From: CAWAHD01 sp963781785
Lineage (GTDB): Bacteria; Planctomycetota; Planctomycetia; Isosphaerales; Isosphaeraceae
DNA length: 64,000 nt
NCBI GenBank assembly: GCA_963781785.1
Contig: CAWAHD010000001.1
Location: 1 to 64,000 of the forward strand
Direction: 5' to 3'
Position 1 is the first letter of the stretch; every line of letters begins with the position of its first letter. Of this stretch, positions 1-8,580 are shown in pieces. The notes beneath the pieces are model-generated. The model did not search any database, had not been told where the DNA came from, and saw nothing but the letters and a program-made list of their open reading frames with translations. The translations under genes and the position numbers were made by a program.

Positions 1-22
1 GGGAAAAGGCGTTTGGGTGGTC

Positions 23-778
23 TCAGGGCCAGGTCCTCACACTCTTGGCATTGCCGATCGAGTTGGTCGTCAGGCCCAGCGTGCCGGCGTTGGCGTCGAT
101 CAGCGTACCCATCTCCGAGCACAGCGTGTTGAGCATGGCGAAGACGGCGTGAGCGTGCCGGAGCTTGGTGATTGCCGACGGGAACGACATCGGCTTGCCG
201 CTGTTGAATTCCTCGATGACCTGGCGCAGGTAGCGATAGGCGTCCTCGAGGTTGCCGTCCTTGGCGCCGCGCAGGAGCTCCAGGGGCTTCTTGAGCGTGT
301 TCAGGTTGGCGTCGACGTACGTCAGGCCGGTCGTGTTGACGGTCGGCGGGTTGACGGCGTACGAATTGGTCGGGATCGGCGCCGAGACCGTCACGCTCGA
401 GGCCGTGGTCCCGGTCGCGACGAGCTGGAACGGCCCGGTCGACGATGTACTGATATAGGTGTTCCGCGCGATGTTGCCCGTCTGCAAGGACGGGAACGTG
501 ACGACGAGCTTCTGGCCCAACGTGATGGCCTGGCCGGTCGAGGCCGGGGAGGCGGTCGTCTCGCCGAACCCGTTGGTCTCGGTGACGACGGCGTAGTAAT
601 CGGACGCCGCCGGCAGCGTGCCGCCCGAGCCGGTCTCGGTCAGGGTCGGCGCTGAGCTCGGCGCGGCCGTGGCGCCCTGCGCCGTGATCAGGAGTTCCAG
701 GTGCCCCGAGGCGCCGCCGGATTGGAATTCGGCGAACGTCGTCCCCGAGGCGACTACGGTCGGTGCAGTGTAGGACAT
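23..778 (-). CDS. Phage virion-associated protein, function unknown (251 aa)
   Basis: Last visible gene of the leftward phage module. The N-terminal two thirds are Ser/Thr/Gly/Ala-rich with beta-structure-like repeats (segments ending in ATPSSAPTLTETGSG, then FGETTASPAS), the style of tail or decoration proteins with Ig-like or fibre folds. The C-terminal third is helical and contains PLELLRGAKDGNLEDAYRYL and a stretch around NSGKPMSFPSAI. It follows the 142-aa gene by 9 bp and lies downstream of the capsid gene, the usual place for head-completion or tail genes. I do not recognise a family. The reading frame is intact, unlike several of its neighbours. Confidence 0.7.
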   Translation of the reverse strand: MSYTAPTVVASGTTFAEFQSGGASGHLELLITAQGATAAPSSAPTLTETGSGGTLPAASDYYAVVTETNGFGETTASPASTGQAITLGQKLVVTFPSLQTGNIARNTYISTSSTGPFQLVATGTTASSVTVSAPIPTNSYAVNPPTVNTTGLTYVDANLNTLKKPLELLRGAKDGNLEDAYRYLRQVIEEFNSGKPMSFPSAITKLRHAHAVFAMLNTLCSEMGTLIDANAGTLGLTTNSIGNAKSVRTWP

Positions 779-787
779 GGGTCCGCC

Positions 788-1216
788 TTATCGAGTATAG
801 GAGTGAGTGGCGCCGTTGACCGCGACCGCTTGCGCAGTCCCGTCGCCGTGGGGAAGCGCAACCGGCGGCGTATCGAAATCGGACAAGACGATGAAGTGGC
901 GCGGCGCCGTCAGCCGGAACGCGGCGCTGGCGTCGTCGATCATGTTTGCGGCGGCGGCGGCCAGCGCGTGCAATTTGGCGCATTCCTGCTCGCACTGCTG
1001 GAGCGTCCCCTTGATCTGGCCCAGTTCGGGACCGCCGAAGACGGGATAACCGTCTTCCTTGCGCGCTTTGTGGTAGCGCTCGCAGAGCTGGGACAGAAGA
1101 ACCGAGACCCGGTAAATCTCGGGGTTGTTTCGCGCCCGATCGGCCAGGACCTGGGTGATGCCCAGCCGGGCCGTCTGCTGTCCGAGGTAGTGCGGGGTGC
1201 CGCGGAATCGCCACAT
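788..1216 (-). CDS. Hypothetical phage protein (142 aa)
   Basis: Small intact reading frame between the capsid gene and the 251-aa virion gene, on the same strand with short gaps, so very likely in the same late operon. It has a helical centre with two cysteines (QCEQECAKLHALAAAAANM) and a C-terminal segment RHFIVLSDFDTPPVAL. By position it may be a head-tail connector or decoration protein, but no sequence motif proves this. Confidence 0.65.
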   Translation of the reverse strand: MWRFRGTPHYLGQQTARLGITQVLADRARNNPEIYRVSVLLSQLCERYHKARKEDGYPVFGGPELGQIKGTLQQCEQECAKLHALAAAAANMIDDASAAFRLTAPRHFIVLSDFDTPPVALPHGDGTAQAVAVNGATHSYTR

Positions 1217-1345
1217 AGTTCAATTGTCTCGAAGGTGAAGGTTTTCCCGCGCGGGAGCGGTCTTCATTCCCTGCGTTGTCAGCCGCCGGCCTTTTATCGG
1301 CGCGGCGCGGGATTTGCGCTGCCTGTCCTGAGCGTAGTCGAAGGG

Positions 1346-2523
1346 TCAATTGGCGCTGAACGCCGTGATCCCACTTACCCAGGCGTGATGGGATTCGTTG
1401 ACGACTTCGATCGCCAGCTCGGCGATCCACTCGCCTTCGACCATGTCGCCGCGGTTGCCGCGCAGGTTCCAGTACGGGTTCCGCTTGTTGCGGATATAGA
1501 CCTCGCTGGAGGTCAGCGCAATCGCCGTGTAAGCCGACAAGAGCGGCGCTTCGACGATCGTCACGCCGTGCAAGAACGGCGCTTCGAGGACGTTGATCGG
1601 CGTCCCGAAAACGGTCTCGCCGGCCGGGATGCGCTGGATAGCCTGGCCCCATGTGGCGAACCCGCTCATGAAGTTCGTCGAGACGACCAGGAGATCGGGC
1701 TCGCCGCCGCCGGTGCGCGCTGCCTGCAAGGTGTCGCGGATCAGGTCAGTCGACCCGTAGGCGCTCGCATTGGTCGGCGACACGGTGTTGTTGGTAGTCA
1801 AGATGTTCTTGAGGCCGTTCATCTTGGCCGTGGTCGCGGTATCGGTCCCGGTCGTGTCGGCGGTCGGGGCCTGCGCCAGGCCGTAGTAACAGCAATTCTC
1901 GATGTCGTCGACCATGTTCTGGAGCTGGATCGTCATGTTGAAATCGAACGGCGACTGAATCCCGCCCGGCATGACCTGCGCCGCGCCGTCTGCGCCGAGC
2001 CGCCGACCTGGACGGGGAACTGGAAGGTCTGGCAATACTGCGTCCGGCTGCTGCCGATCGAGGTCAGGCCGGTCTGGTTGACCTCGGCGCCGGTCCGGCT
2101 GTTGCCGATCAGGTTGACGACCGACGACGTGGCGACGGAGGTCGTGGCCGTGGTGCCGGCGACACCGCGCAAGACAGTCACGGTATTGGTCCCGGTCGGG
2201 TCGCCGCTGATCTGGACGTATTCGCTCGACCCCGACGTCATGTCGATGAGCTGGAGCACGTCGTGGTTCATCAGGAACGTCGCATCGGCCAGGACGAGGC
2301 CCGTGGTCGTCGAGGCGGTGAGCGCCGTCGAGATGGTCGTCGACCGCGCCCGGTAGAAGTGCGAGTACATCAGGAAGTCGGTGCGCTCGACCGGTACGTA
2401 CGGCAACCGGGTAACGAGCGGGTTGCGGTTGGCAAACCAGTTGCGGATCGCGACGGTGATGTCGTTCCGCGCTTCAATCCCGGCTTGCTGGGTTCCCAGG
2501 AACCCTTGAAGAAAGTTACTCAT
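1346..2523 (-). pseudogene. SU10-type phage major capsid protein, one frameshift
   Basis: Two overlapping frames give one continuous capsid protein of about 390 aa. The first (from 2523) starts MSNFLQGFLGTQQAG and contains the threonine-rich insertion around FLMYSHFYRARSTTISTAL; the second (ending 1346) contains PFDFNMTIQLQNMVDDIE, SPTNASAYGSTDLI and ELAIEVVNESHHAWV. This arrangement matches the SU10 major capsid family (formerly DUF5309) as I know it. The frames join near 1985, in a GC-rich stretch, and need a one-base indel. The protein would form the capsid shell. The break is either inactivation in a decaying prophage or a base-call error. The start is preceded by TGATATCC rather than a Shine-Dalgarno sequence. 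Confidence 0.75.
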
Positions 2524-2617
2524 CGGATATCATCTCATGCAGCGTGCGCAGGATCTCGACGTGCTGCAACGTCGGCCGGGTGTGCGCTCGAGGCGCGGAT
2601 TTCGGAGAGACGGCGGT

Positions 2618-2872
2618 ATGGACGGCGTCTTGCGACGGGATGTCAAGTACGGGAAGCTGACCGTCCGGCCCGACGTCGATGCGTTTCTGGCCGAGGTGAT
2701 CGCCGTGTGCCGGCGACATGGGATGTCGCTATCGCATGAGGATCATCACGGTAGCTTCGAGATCGAGGCGTTCGATGCAGAGTTGGTAGCCTGGCTTAAC
2801 AAGGCCCGCGCTGGCAGGACGTGCCCCAGGCCGCCATTACCACCAGGATCACCACATTGGGAGGTAGTCTAA
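2618..2872 (+). CDS. Small phage-type hypothetical protein (about 84 aa)
   Basis: Rightward gene inside an otherwise leftward phage module. The core, from VRPDVDAFLAEVIAV through HGMSLSHEDHHGSFEIEAF, resembles small acidic phage proteins that contain the phrase SHEDxHGxF. Start chosen at the ATG just before DGVLRRDVKYGKL; an upstream ATG at 2537 would antisense the capsid leader. The stop TAA overlaps the next ATG (TAATG), so the next gene is probably translationally coupled. The last 20 residues are Pro/Arg-rich and may be out of frame. Function unknown. Confidence 0.55.
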   Translation: MDGVLRRDVKYGKLTVRPDVDAFLAEVIAVCRRHGMSLSHEDHHGSFEIEAFDAELVAWLNKARAGRTCPRPPLPPGSPHWEVV

Positions 2873-3201
2873 TGGAATCAAACCAGATCAAGGGCGAGAA
2901 CGACACCCGCGAACGCTTAGCGCTGCTTACCGGAGCGATCCAAGGATCGATTGTAACCTTCGAGTCGGTGGCGGCGGAGGCGACGAATCCGTTGCGCACC
3001 GGTGAATTCCGAATGTACGCGGCTAACCTGCGATCGATCGTCGAACGATGGGGCGCCGGGCGCGTTACCGCGCCGGCAACCACACATGGCCCACGAGAAC
3101 ACCCAACCAGAACACCAGCGCCAATCCCACCGACGGCCAGCGCCAAAACAACCGTCCCGCGCAGCGCGAAATCGAAGCGTCGGGTCCCCACCACGCGATA
3201 A
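2872..3201 (+). CDS. Small phage-type hypothetical protein (109 aa)
   Basis: Begins at an ATG overlapping the previous stop and preceded by a good ribosome site (GGAGG about 8 bases upstream), rare in this window. The first 60 residues (MESNQIKGENDTRERLALL, then EFRMYAANLRSIVERWG) look like a normal acidic helical protein; the tail is Pro/Thr/Arg-rich, suggesting the true end may differ through an indel. The 3' part overlaps the leftward membrane-protein gene at 3065-3283. Function not recognised. Confidence 0.5.
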   Translation: MESNQIKGENDTRERLALLTGAIQGSIVTFESVAAEATNPLRTGEFRMYAANLRSIVERWGAGRVTAPATTHGPREHPTRTPAPIPPTASAKTTVPRSAKSKRRVPTTR

Positions 3202-3283
3202 CGGCGACGTCGTACGCGACGATGAGCGCGGTCGTCGCGGCGATGAACGCCAGGGTCAGCCATTGGGCGGAGGGGGTTGGCAT
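3065..3283 (-). CDS. Two-helix membrane protein of the phage module (72 aa)
   Basis: Starts MPTPSAQWLTLAF. It has two hydrophobic segments, about residues 8-32 (LTLAFIAATTALIVAYDVAV) and 50-68 (WPSVGLALVFWLGVLVGHV), separated by a short polar loop with a Cys. Size and topology fit a phage holin-like or inner-membrane protein, but that is inference only. It overlaps the end of the rightward gene at 2872-3201, so one of the two is probably shorter or not expressed. Confidence 0.45.
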   Translation of the reverse strand: MPTPSAQWLTLAFIAATTALIVAYDVAVIAWWGPDASISRCAGRLFWRWPSVGLALVFWLGVLVGHVWLPAR

Positions 3284-3478
3284 GCGACTTTTCCACGAGG
3301 GCCAGCGCGTGCGCTGGAGGGCACCGTGGTACGGCGCACGAGGCACGTCTCAGATCGGGTGCTAGTCCGCTGGGACGACGGCTCCTCCCATTACGTCGAT
3401 CGATCCGCGCTCGAGCCGATTACGCCTGCTTCGCCGCCGGGAACGGCCGGAGACCGAATCCCGCCATCGCCTGCTTAG
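3282..3478 (+). pseudogene. Small phage protein fragment, frameshifted
   Basis: One frame begins MRLFHEGQRVRW at 3282 and stops early at 3365; the neighbouring frame then reads GTVVRRTRHVSDRVLVRWDD and SHYVDRSALEPI, a convincing small SH3-like or KOW-like domain sequence. A one-base indel near 3315 joins them. The end overlaps the convergent scaffold gene by some 60 bases. Function unknown; the call rests on the protein-like composition of the joined frames. Confidence 0.4.
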
Positions 3479-4228
3479 TCCCCTCGGACGTCCACGAGCG
3501 CTGGATGTTGCCGGGGGTCGTCTCGGCCTTGCGTTGCGCGTACATGGCCAGGATCGCCTCGTCCATCGTCTGGGGGACGACGGGCGCCGCCGGATTGGCC
3601 GGCGGTGTCGGCGCGGCGTTGTGCGCCCGGTCGAGCCGGCCGTGCCGCCGCCGGCGTTCTGGGCCCGGACGAAATGCGCGTATTCGGGTCGGGCCAGTTG
3701 CGCCGCGACGAAGTCGGCCGGGGGCTGGAAGCCGGCGGCGCTCTGGACCTTGAAACTATCGCCGTGGGGCTCGACGACGAACTTGCCGCGCCAGAGCTCG
3801 GTCAGTTGGTCGGCGGCGCCCGGAACGAGCGGCTGGGACGCCAGCGCCCGCGCTAGTTCGCCGTCCAGGGCATAGCGCTTGGCGCGGTTCTCGATCTCAC
3901 TCAAACGGCCGCGCTCGGCGTCGATCTGGCGCTGGGAGTGCTCGCGCAATTCTTTGAAGGCGTTCTCAAACTGGCCCTTTTGCGCCATCGCCGTCAATTG
4001 CTCTTCGCGGGCCTTGGCCTCGGCCGCGCGCTGATCGGCCTGGATTTTGGCCAGGTCTTCGCGCGTTTTCACGAGCGACGCCCACTCGTCGATCGGGACG
4101 GGGACGAACTTCGGCGGGTCGACGATCGCCGCGGGAGCGGTCGGCGGCGGCGGCGCAACGGGCGCGACGGGCGCGGCGATCTGGGCGGCGGCTGGTGCTG
4201 CGGGGGTCGATGGGGTTTCAGCGGACAT
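3420..4228 (-). pseudogene. Phage scaffold-like protein, one frameshift
   Basis: The N-terminus is a Pro/Ala-rich linker (about residues 1-40). It is followed by a long charged coiled coil (EDLAKIQADQRAAEAKAREE, then a segment ending AERGRLSEIENRAKRY), and a globular part (QLTELWRGKFVVEPHGDSFK). In the original frame the sequence turns into Arg-rich nonsense after GGGTAGSTGR. Shifting frame near 3630 gives a sensible tail containing PVVPQTMDEAILAMYAQRK and AMAGFGLRPFPAAKQA, ending at 3420. A coiled-coil protein just upstream of the capsid gene is typically the head scaffold. Decay and a sequencing indel both remain possible. Confidence 0.6.
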
Positions 4229-4260
4229 ACAGTGCCTCTAAAAACGGGGAAACGGATCGG

Positions 4261-5100
4261 CTAGTCTTCGATCGGCGGCTTCCACGGCCCCGGTCCGACG
4301 TGGATCGGGTGATGATGCCGATGTCGATGATGACTCGGCGGATGCGCCGTTATCTCGGGATCGGCCAGCGGCGCCGCCGGTCCGAACCGCGGCGTCGTGC
4401 GCCCGGCCCAGTTGGCACCGATCGACGACTTGCCGCTGTCAAGGTGCAGGACGACGACCTCGGGGACAACCTGCCGCTGACGCCGGTCCCACTGAAGCGC
4501 GAACTGGACGTCGGTCCGGGCGGCGTCGCCGTGCACGGCGCGGTAGTTGCGCACGTGGTAGCCGCGGTCGACCGAGGCGCTACCGTGGAAGAGCTGGAAG
4601 AATCCGATGGGGACGTACCCGTGGATCTTCGAGACCCAGCGGGAACCCACCGGAAACGTGGGATGAAACCAGTGCCCGCACTCATGCGCGTGATTGTCCC
4701 AGCATCCGGCATGGCGCTTGAGGCGCTCCCACTCGTCGAATCCGGATAGGTTGCATCGGTCGGCGCCGTAAATCACCCGCTCGTCGAGATGCGCCCAATC
4801 GAGGAACTGGCGGAACTTGCGCGGTAGAACGATATCGGCGTCGAGGTGCAAGATCCAGTCATGCGCCCCGATCTGGTCGAGACCGCGCTGGATCATCCGC
4901 GCCTTGTTGAACGGGCCGCCGCGCTGATGGTCTTCCGACAGGACGTGATGCACGGAGTGCCGCCGGCAGACGGCGCGGGTCTCCTCGTCGTCGGGCGACG
5001 TGACGACGACCAGGTCGTCGACGAGGGGAAGATTCTCGCGGATTGTCTCGGCGAGGAAATCGCCGTAGCCGATGCAGACAGTAACGACTTCGATTCTCAA
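4261..5100 (-). CDS. Glycosyltransferase (GT-A-like) in the phage module (279 aa)
   Basis: The N-terminal Rossmann-like start MRIEVVTVCIGYGDFLAETI and a DAD metal-binding motif at about residues 87-89 (WILHLDADIVLP) mark a GT-A glycosyltransferase. The middle is rich in Trp/His/Cys (CWDNHAHECGHWFHPTF), a pattern I associate with glycosyltransferases carried by tailed phages. The C-terminus is a His/Pro-rich tail (PPSHHRHRHHHPIHVGP). It lies between portal and scaffold genes, so it may glycosylate a virion protein or modify the host surface; the acceptor cannot be read from sequence. Confidence 0.75.
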   Translation of the reverse strand: MRIEVVTVCIGYGDFLAETIRENLPLVDDLVVVTSPDDEETRAVCRRHSVHHVLSEDHQRGGPFNKARMIQRGLDQIGAHDWILHLDADIVLPRKFRQFLDWAHLDERVIYGADRCNLSGFDEWERLKRHAGCWDNHAHECGHWFHPTFPVGSRWVSKIHGYVPIGFFQLFHGSASVDRGYHVRNYRAVHGDAARTDVQFALQWDRRQRQVVPEVVVLHLDSGKSSIGANWAGRTTPRFGPAAPLADPEITAHPPSHHRHRHHHPIHVGPGPWKPPIED

Positions 5101-5112
5101 TCGCGGCGCCCC

Positions 5113-5316
5113 TCAGACCAGGAAGAAACACACGACCTCGGCGACCGAAAGCCCGACGGCGAGCCAGAGGAACTCGCGCCCGGCGGCGGCGAGCCACGCG
5201 CCGAGTAAACCGCCGACCCAGAGATGCGCGATCGCCTGGAACGCCTCGTGCTTGATTCCGGCGGCGCGGAGCGCGATGAGCGCGATTGACACGGCGATCG
5301 GCCAGACGGTTTTCAT
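5113..5316 (-). CDS. Small membrane protein (67 aa), holin-like
   Basis: Starts MKTVWPIAVSIALIALRAAG; almost wholly hydrophobic, with two to three membrane segments and a C-terminal VAEVVCFFLV. Its ATG overlaps the stop of the upstream 80-aa gene (ATGA, 5313-5316), indicating coupled translation, and the glycosyltransferase follows 12 bp later. Holin-like by size and topology only. Confidence 0.6.
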   Translation of the reverse strand: MKTVWPIAVSIALIALRAAGIKHEAFQAIAHLWVGGLLGAWLAAAGREFLWLAVGLSVAEVVCFFLV

Positions 5317-5555
5317 GGCGCGCCTTTCGGGACGTCGTTCCCCAGGATCCGGACCCCGCGCTCGGCCGCCGCGACGAACAGCATGTCGAGCGCGAACTGG
5401 ACGCGGTCTGACGGGTCGGTCGTCTTCGCGCGCTTGGCGACCAGGTCGCCGATCGCCCGCAGCCAGAGCCGCTGCTGCGCTTCGTAATCGAGCGCCGCGT
5501 CGATCATGTCGTCGGCGGTCGGTTCGGCGGTGTCTTCGTCGGGGTCGCCAGCCAT
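5313..5555 (-). CDS. Hypothetical phage protein (80 aa)
   Basis: Acidic helical protein, MAGDPDEDTAEPTADDMI to the C-terminal ILGNDVPKGAP, between portal and holin-like genes. It overlaps the downstream start by four bases and follows the portal end by under 40 bp, so it belongs to the same operon. No family recognised. Confidence 0.6.
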   Translation of the reverse strand: MAGDPDEDTAEPTADDMIDAALDYEAQQRLWLRAIGDLVAKRAKTTDPSDRVQFALDMLFVAAAERGVRILGNDVPKGAP

Positions 5556-5592
5556 TGGGAGGCACTGCGCCTGATGTCAGAGAGAAGTTGGC

Positions 5593-7544
5593 TCACACGA
5601 CACTCGGAATCATGTTCGAAATCATAGTCCCGCCACTCTGACCGGTCGGGTCCTCGCCGCCGGCCTGTTCGGCGCTGCCGGCGCCCTCGAGCGCTCGGCG
5701 CGGTCGTGAATGTCCGGACCGGCCATCTCGCGCAGCGCTTCCTTGAGCTGGCTCTTGGTCTCGACCAGGAGCTCGATCTCGTCGTCGAGGACCTTGTATT
5801 CGTCGTCGTCCAAGCCGACGAGCAATTGCCGGATCGCCGCCTGGATCAATTCGCGCTCGGTGTTCGGCGCGTTCCCGCAATTCATCAGGACGGCCTGAAG
5901 CTGGGTCGTCCCGGCGATCAGCGCGTCGGCGTCGTTCAGCTCGAACCGCGCCGGGTAGGCGACCTGGATCGCCTCGCGGTCGGCGGGCGCTGGCGGCGCA
6001 TTGCGCAAGACGAGGAGCGCGTATTCGGCGATGAAGCGCTCGGCCTTCGCCAGTGATTTGGCGATCGAGCCCAGGAGCTTGTGTCCGGTGTGCTGGTCGA
6101 GCTGCTTGGAGACGCCGGATTGCGCCGTCGTGCCGCCGCCGGCGCTCGATTGCGTGGCGCCGGCCGGCTTGGTCAGGCAGGCGCGGCGGTCCTTGGCGTC
6201 GACGATGTCCTGTTTGTTCTGGCGCAGCGATTCGGCGGGGTCTTTGGGCGGCGAGACGTATTCCCAGCCTTCGTAGGCGCCGGATTCCGGGTTCTTCTTT
6301 TTGGGCAGGACGTAGCCGGGACCGATCGACAGCGTGTTGTCGGCCTTGCAAAAGTCCTCGGCGCCCGATAGGAGTGGATGCGCTTGGAGCGTGTCGGATA
6401 GGATCAACTCGGAATCGCGGTTGTAAAACTCGCGCTGGAGTTCCGCGATCGCCTCGTAACGGCTCTTGCCCACCGTGGGGGTGCGATGTTTTTTCACATC
6501 GATCAGACGCACTATCGGGACACGGCCGAAATTGTGCGGGACGCGCTCAAGGATCCGGTCGCCATCGTACGAGTAAAGAATCGATTCATTCGATCGCCAG
6601 AGCCGATAGCGCACGTAATTGCGGCGCCACGCCTCGCCGACCTGGCCGGTGTCCTCGGGATTGACGGCGTTCCCGTTCTTGTCGAGGTCGACCCGATCGC
6701 TCGGATCCTGGTACTCACGGACCAGGCATTCCGTATAACGTCCGGCGGCGTCGGCGCGCCACCAGACCATGTTCTCGGGCAGGATGTACGACGCGACGGC
6801 GGTATCTAGCCCCATCGCCTGCTCGTCGGCGCGCGTCCGGATGTCCCCCATCTCCGGCGACGCCTTGGGGTGGTCGATGCAGACGTCGAGGCACCCCAGG
6901 ACCATCAGGAGCGGCGCCACGGTCTCGCGCATCCAGTCGTCGATCGGCGTCCCGCGCCCGTCGACGTCGGTCCACCAGGCCTCGAGCTCTGCCGGTCCCT
7001 CGCGGTGGACTTCCTGGTCATACACTTTGGCCAGATGGATCTCGACCGCCTCCGCGACGAATTCCGGCACCGGCGTCCGGGCGCGGCGCAGTTCATAGTC
7101 GTCGTCCTGCGCGGTCGCCGCCGGGTCGGCGCCCAGCATCCCCGGGTACGGTCCATACCCGACGTCCTGGGTCTGGGTGTTGACCATTCCCATGTACCCG
7201 GCGAAGCCCTGGTAGACGTTCGGGTACTGCTGGGGGTCGGGGTACTCGCGCCGATGGCGGAAGAGGTTGCGGCAGGGCAGACCCTTGCGGTCCGGGCCGT
7301 AGACGGCGTTCCGGTACCGGTCGCCGCCCTCGTACGAATCGAGGAGCCAGCGCCAGCGGATCTGGTGCTCGAGCCAATCGACGTGCCGGCGCTCGACGAC
7401 GAGTTTTCCGTCGAGCGCCTTATCCTTGCTCATCAGGCGCACGGTCGGGTTGATGCCGTCATTCACGGCGCCGCCGTCGCGGCCGACGCCGAGGCCGGCG
7501 GGGGACGACGTGTCTCGGGGTGACTTCCAGGGGGACCAGGGCAT
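5593..7544 (-). pseudogene. Putative phage portal protein, C-terminal frameshift
   Basis: Long protein of about 650 aa upstream of scaffold and capsid, the standard position for the portal. The segment DWLEHQIRWRWLLDSYEGGD near the N-terminus, the helical middle and the acidic C-terminus (LDDDEYKVLDDEIELLVETK) resemble DUF4055-like portal proteins. Start chosen at the ATG giving MPWSPWKSPRDT; an in-frame ATG at 7601 would add a 19-residue hydrophobic run that reads as the tail of the gene upstream. In one frame the C-terminus ends at 5622 in Arg/Pro-rich sequence; a one-base shift near 5690 gives LEGAGSAEQAGGEDPTG and ends ISNMIPSVV at 5593, which looks native. Confidence 0.65.
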
Positions 7545-7587
7545 GCAACGAAAGAATAAAGCTAGAAGACAAACGCGAAGGAAGAAA

Positions 7588-7704
7588 TCAGCCAAACACA
7601 ATGACCGCGATCGACGTCCACAATCGCCATATTAGCGGTATCAGCAACCCGATCGTGACCAGGTAGACTAGGACGTCGATCCACGAGTAGCGGGGATGGT
7701 GCAT
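7588..7704 (-). CDS. 38-aa single-pass membrane peptide, first gene before the portal
   Basis: Reads MHHPRYSWIDVLVYLVTIGL and continues LIPLIWRLWTSIAVIVFG to a TGA. One long membrane helix with aromatic borders; its stop lies 43 bp before the portal start. The bases immediately before its ATG (TGATATCCG) are identical to those before the capsid gene ATG at 2523, which supports a real start. Too short for confident family assignment; small phage membrane proteins of this kind are common. Confidence 0.5.
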   Translation of the reverse strand: MHHPRYSWIDVLVYLVTIGLLIPLIWRLWTSIAVIVFG

Positions 7705-7741
7705 CGGATATCAAACGTTTAGACTGGGGAGTCGAGCAAAC

Positions 7742-7852
7742 TCAGGCAACGGGACGGAAGAATACGTCTCCGCAGACCGCGCGCCAGGTTGCCCAATTGA
7801 GTTGTAGTCCCGTCTCGGGCAACACGTTCATGTAGAGGCGAATCATCGACAT
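7742..7852 (-). CDS. Possible 36-aa peptide
   Basis: Short frame MSMIRLYMNVLPETGLQLNW followed by ATWRAVCGDVFFRPVA. Composition is protein-like and it is on the phage strand, 37 bp upstream of the 38-aa membrane peptide. There is no ribosome site and nothing recognisable, so this is only a possibility. Confidence 0.25.
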   Translation of the reverse strand: MSMIRLYMNVLPETGLQLNWATWRAVCGDVFFRPVA

Positions 7853-8325
7853 GGTCACAATCTCCCGGTAGTGTCTTTGTTTCAGACTCTGTGGCTGCGC
7901 TTAGCCTCGAGGAAACCTTAGCTTGAGGCCGACTCGAAATGGTTTGCCTAGGTTTTCGAAGGAATGTCGAGCAGCCTTCGAAGCATTCAGCGATAAACTG
8001 CACGGCTGCGCTCAGGCGTAAAAATCCAGCCCCTCGACGATATGGCAAGTCTGGCGAAGGATTGTAAAATTAAAAGCATATTCATCGGATGCAATAAATA
8101 ATCATTAAGTCCCGAGTTACTCTGTATGCCAATCGGGTGATTATGCCTAAACGTGGTGTCTGGCCGGGCTAGGCATCCAACTTTCTGGGACTCCGCTCGC
8201 AATGTGTCGCCAACCGCCGTTTTTACCTTCCCTAGCGGGGTTTATCGTGACCCAGAGTAAGAAGCTTTCATTCGAAGTCAGAAAGGTAATGCACGCCAAG
8301 TGTTCGGTCTTGTACGCTGCGCTTC
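7853..8325. other. No confident gene between prophage module and IS630
   Basis: Frames on both strands are short and lack protein-like composition. The right part (from about 8200) is probably the terminal region of the IS630 element whose gene starts at 8326. The rest is likely phage-derived spacer. Confidence 0.5.
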
Positions 8326-8580
8326 ATGAGAACCGAAGGCGCATCGAACAAACTGGAACGCCCGCGCCTGCTCGCCGTGATGCGCATGCGCGATGGGCAC
8401 TCGACCCAGGAAGTCGCAGACTTCCTCGATGTCGATCCTTCTTCCGCCCGGCGCTGGTTTGCCGCATTCCAACGCCGCGGTCCCGAGAGTCTTGTTGCAC
8501 GCCGGGTTCCGGGGCGTTCCCAAAAGTTAACTTCGACCGAACAGAAGATTGCCCTGCGCTCGCTGACTGAGAGCCCGCTA

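Noticed and set aside
701..2356. Long rightward frame (551 aa) over the capsid region
   Set aside because: Antisense to the capsid and neighbouring genes, Arg/Gly/Val-rich, no family features; a by-product of high GC.
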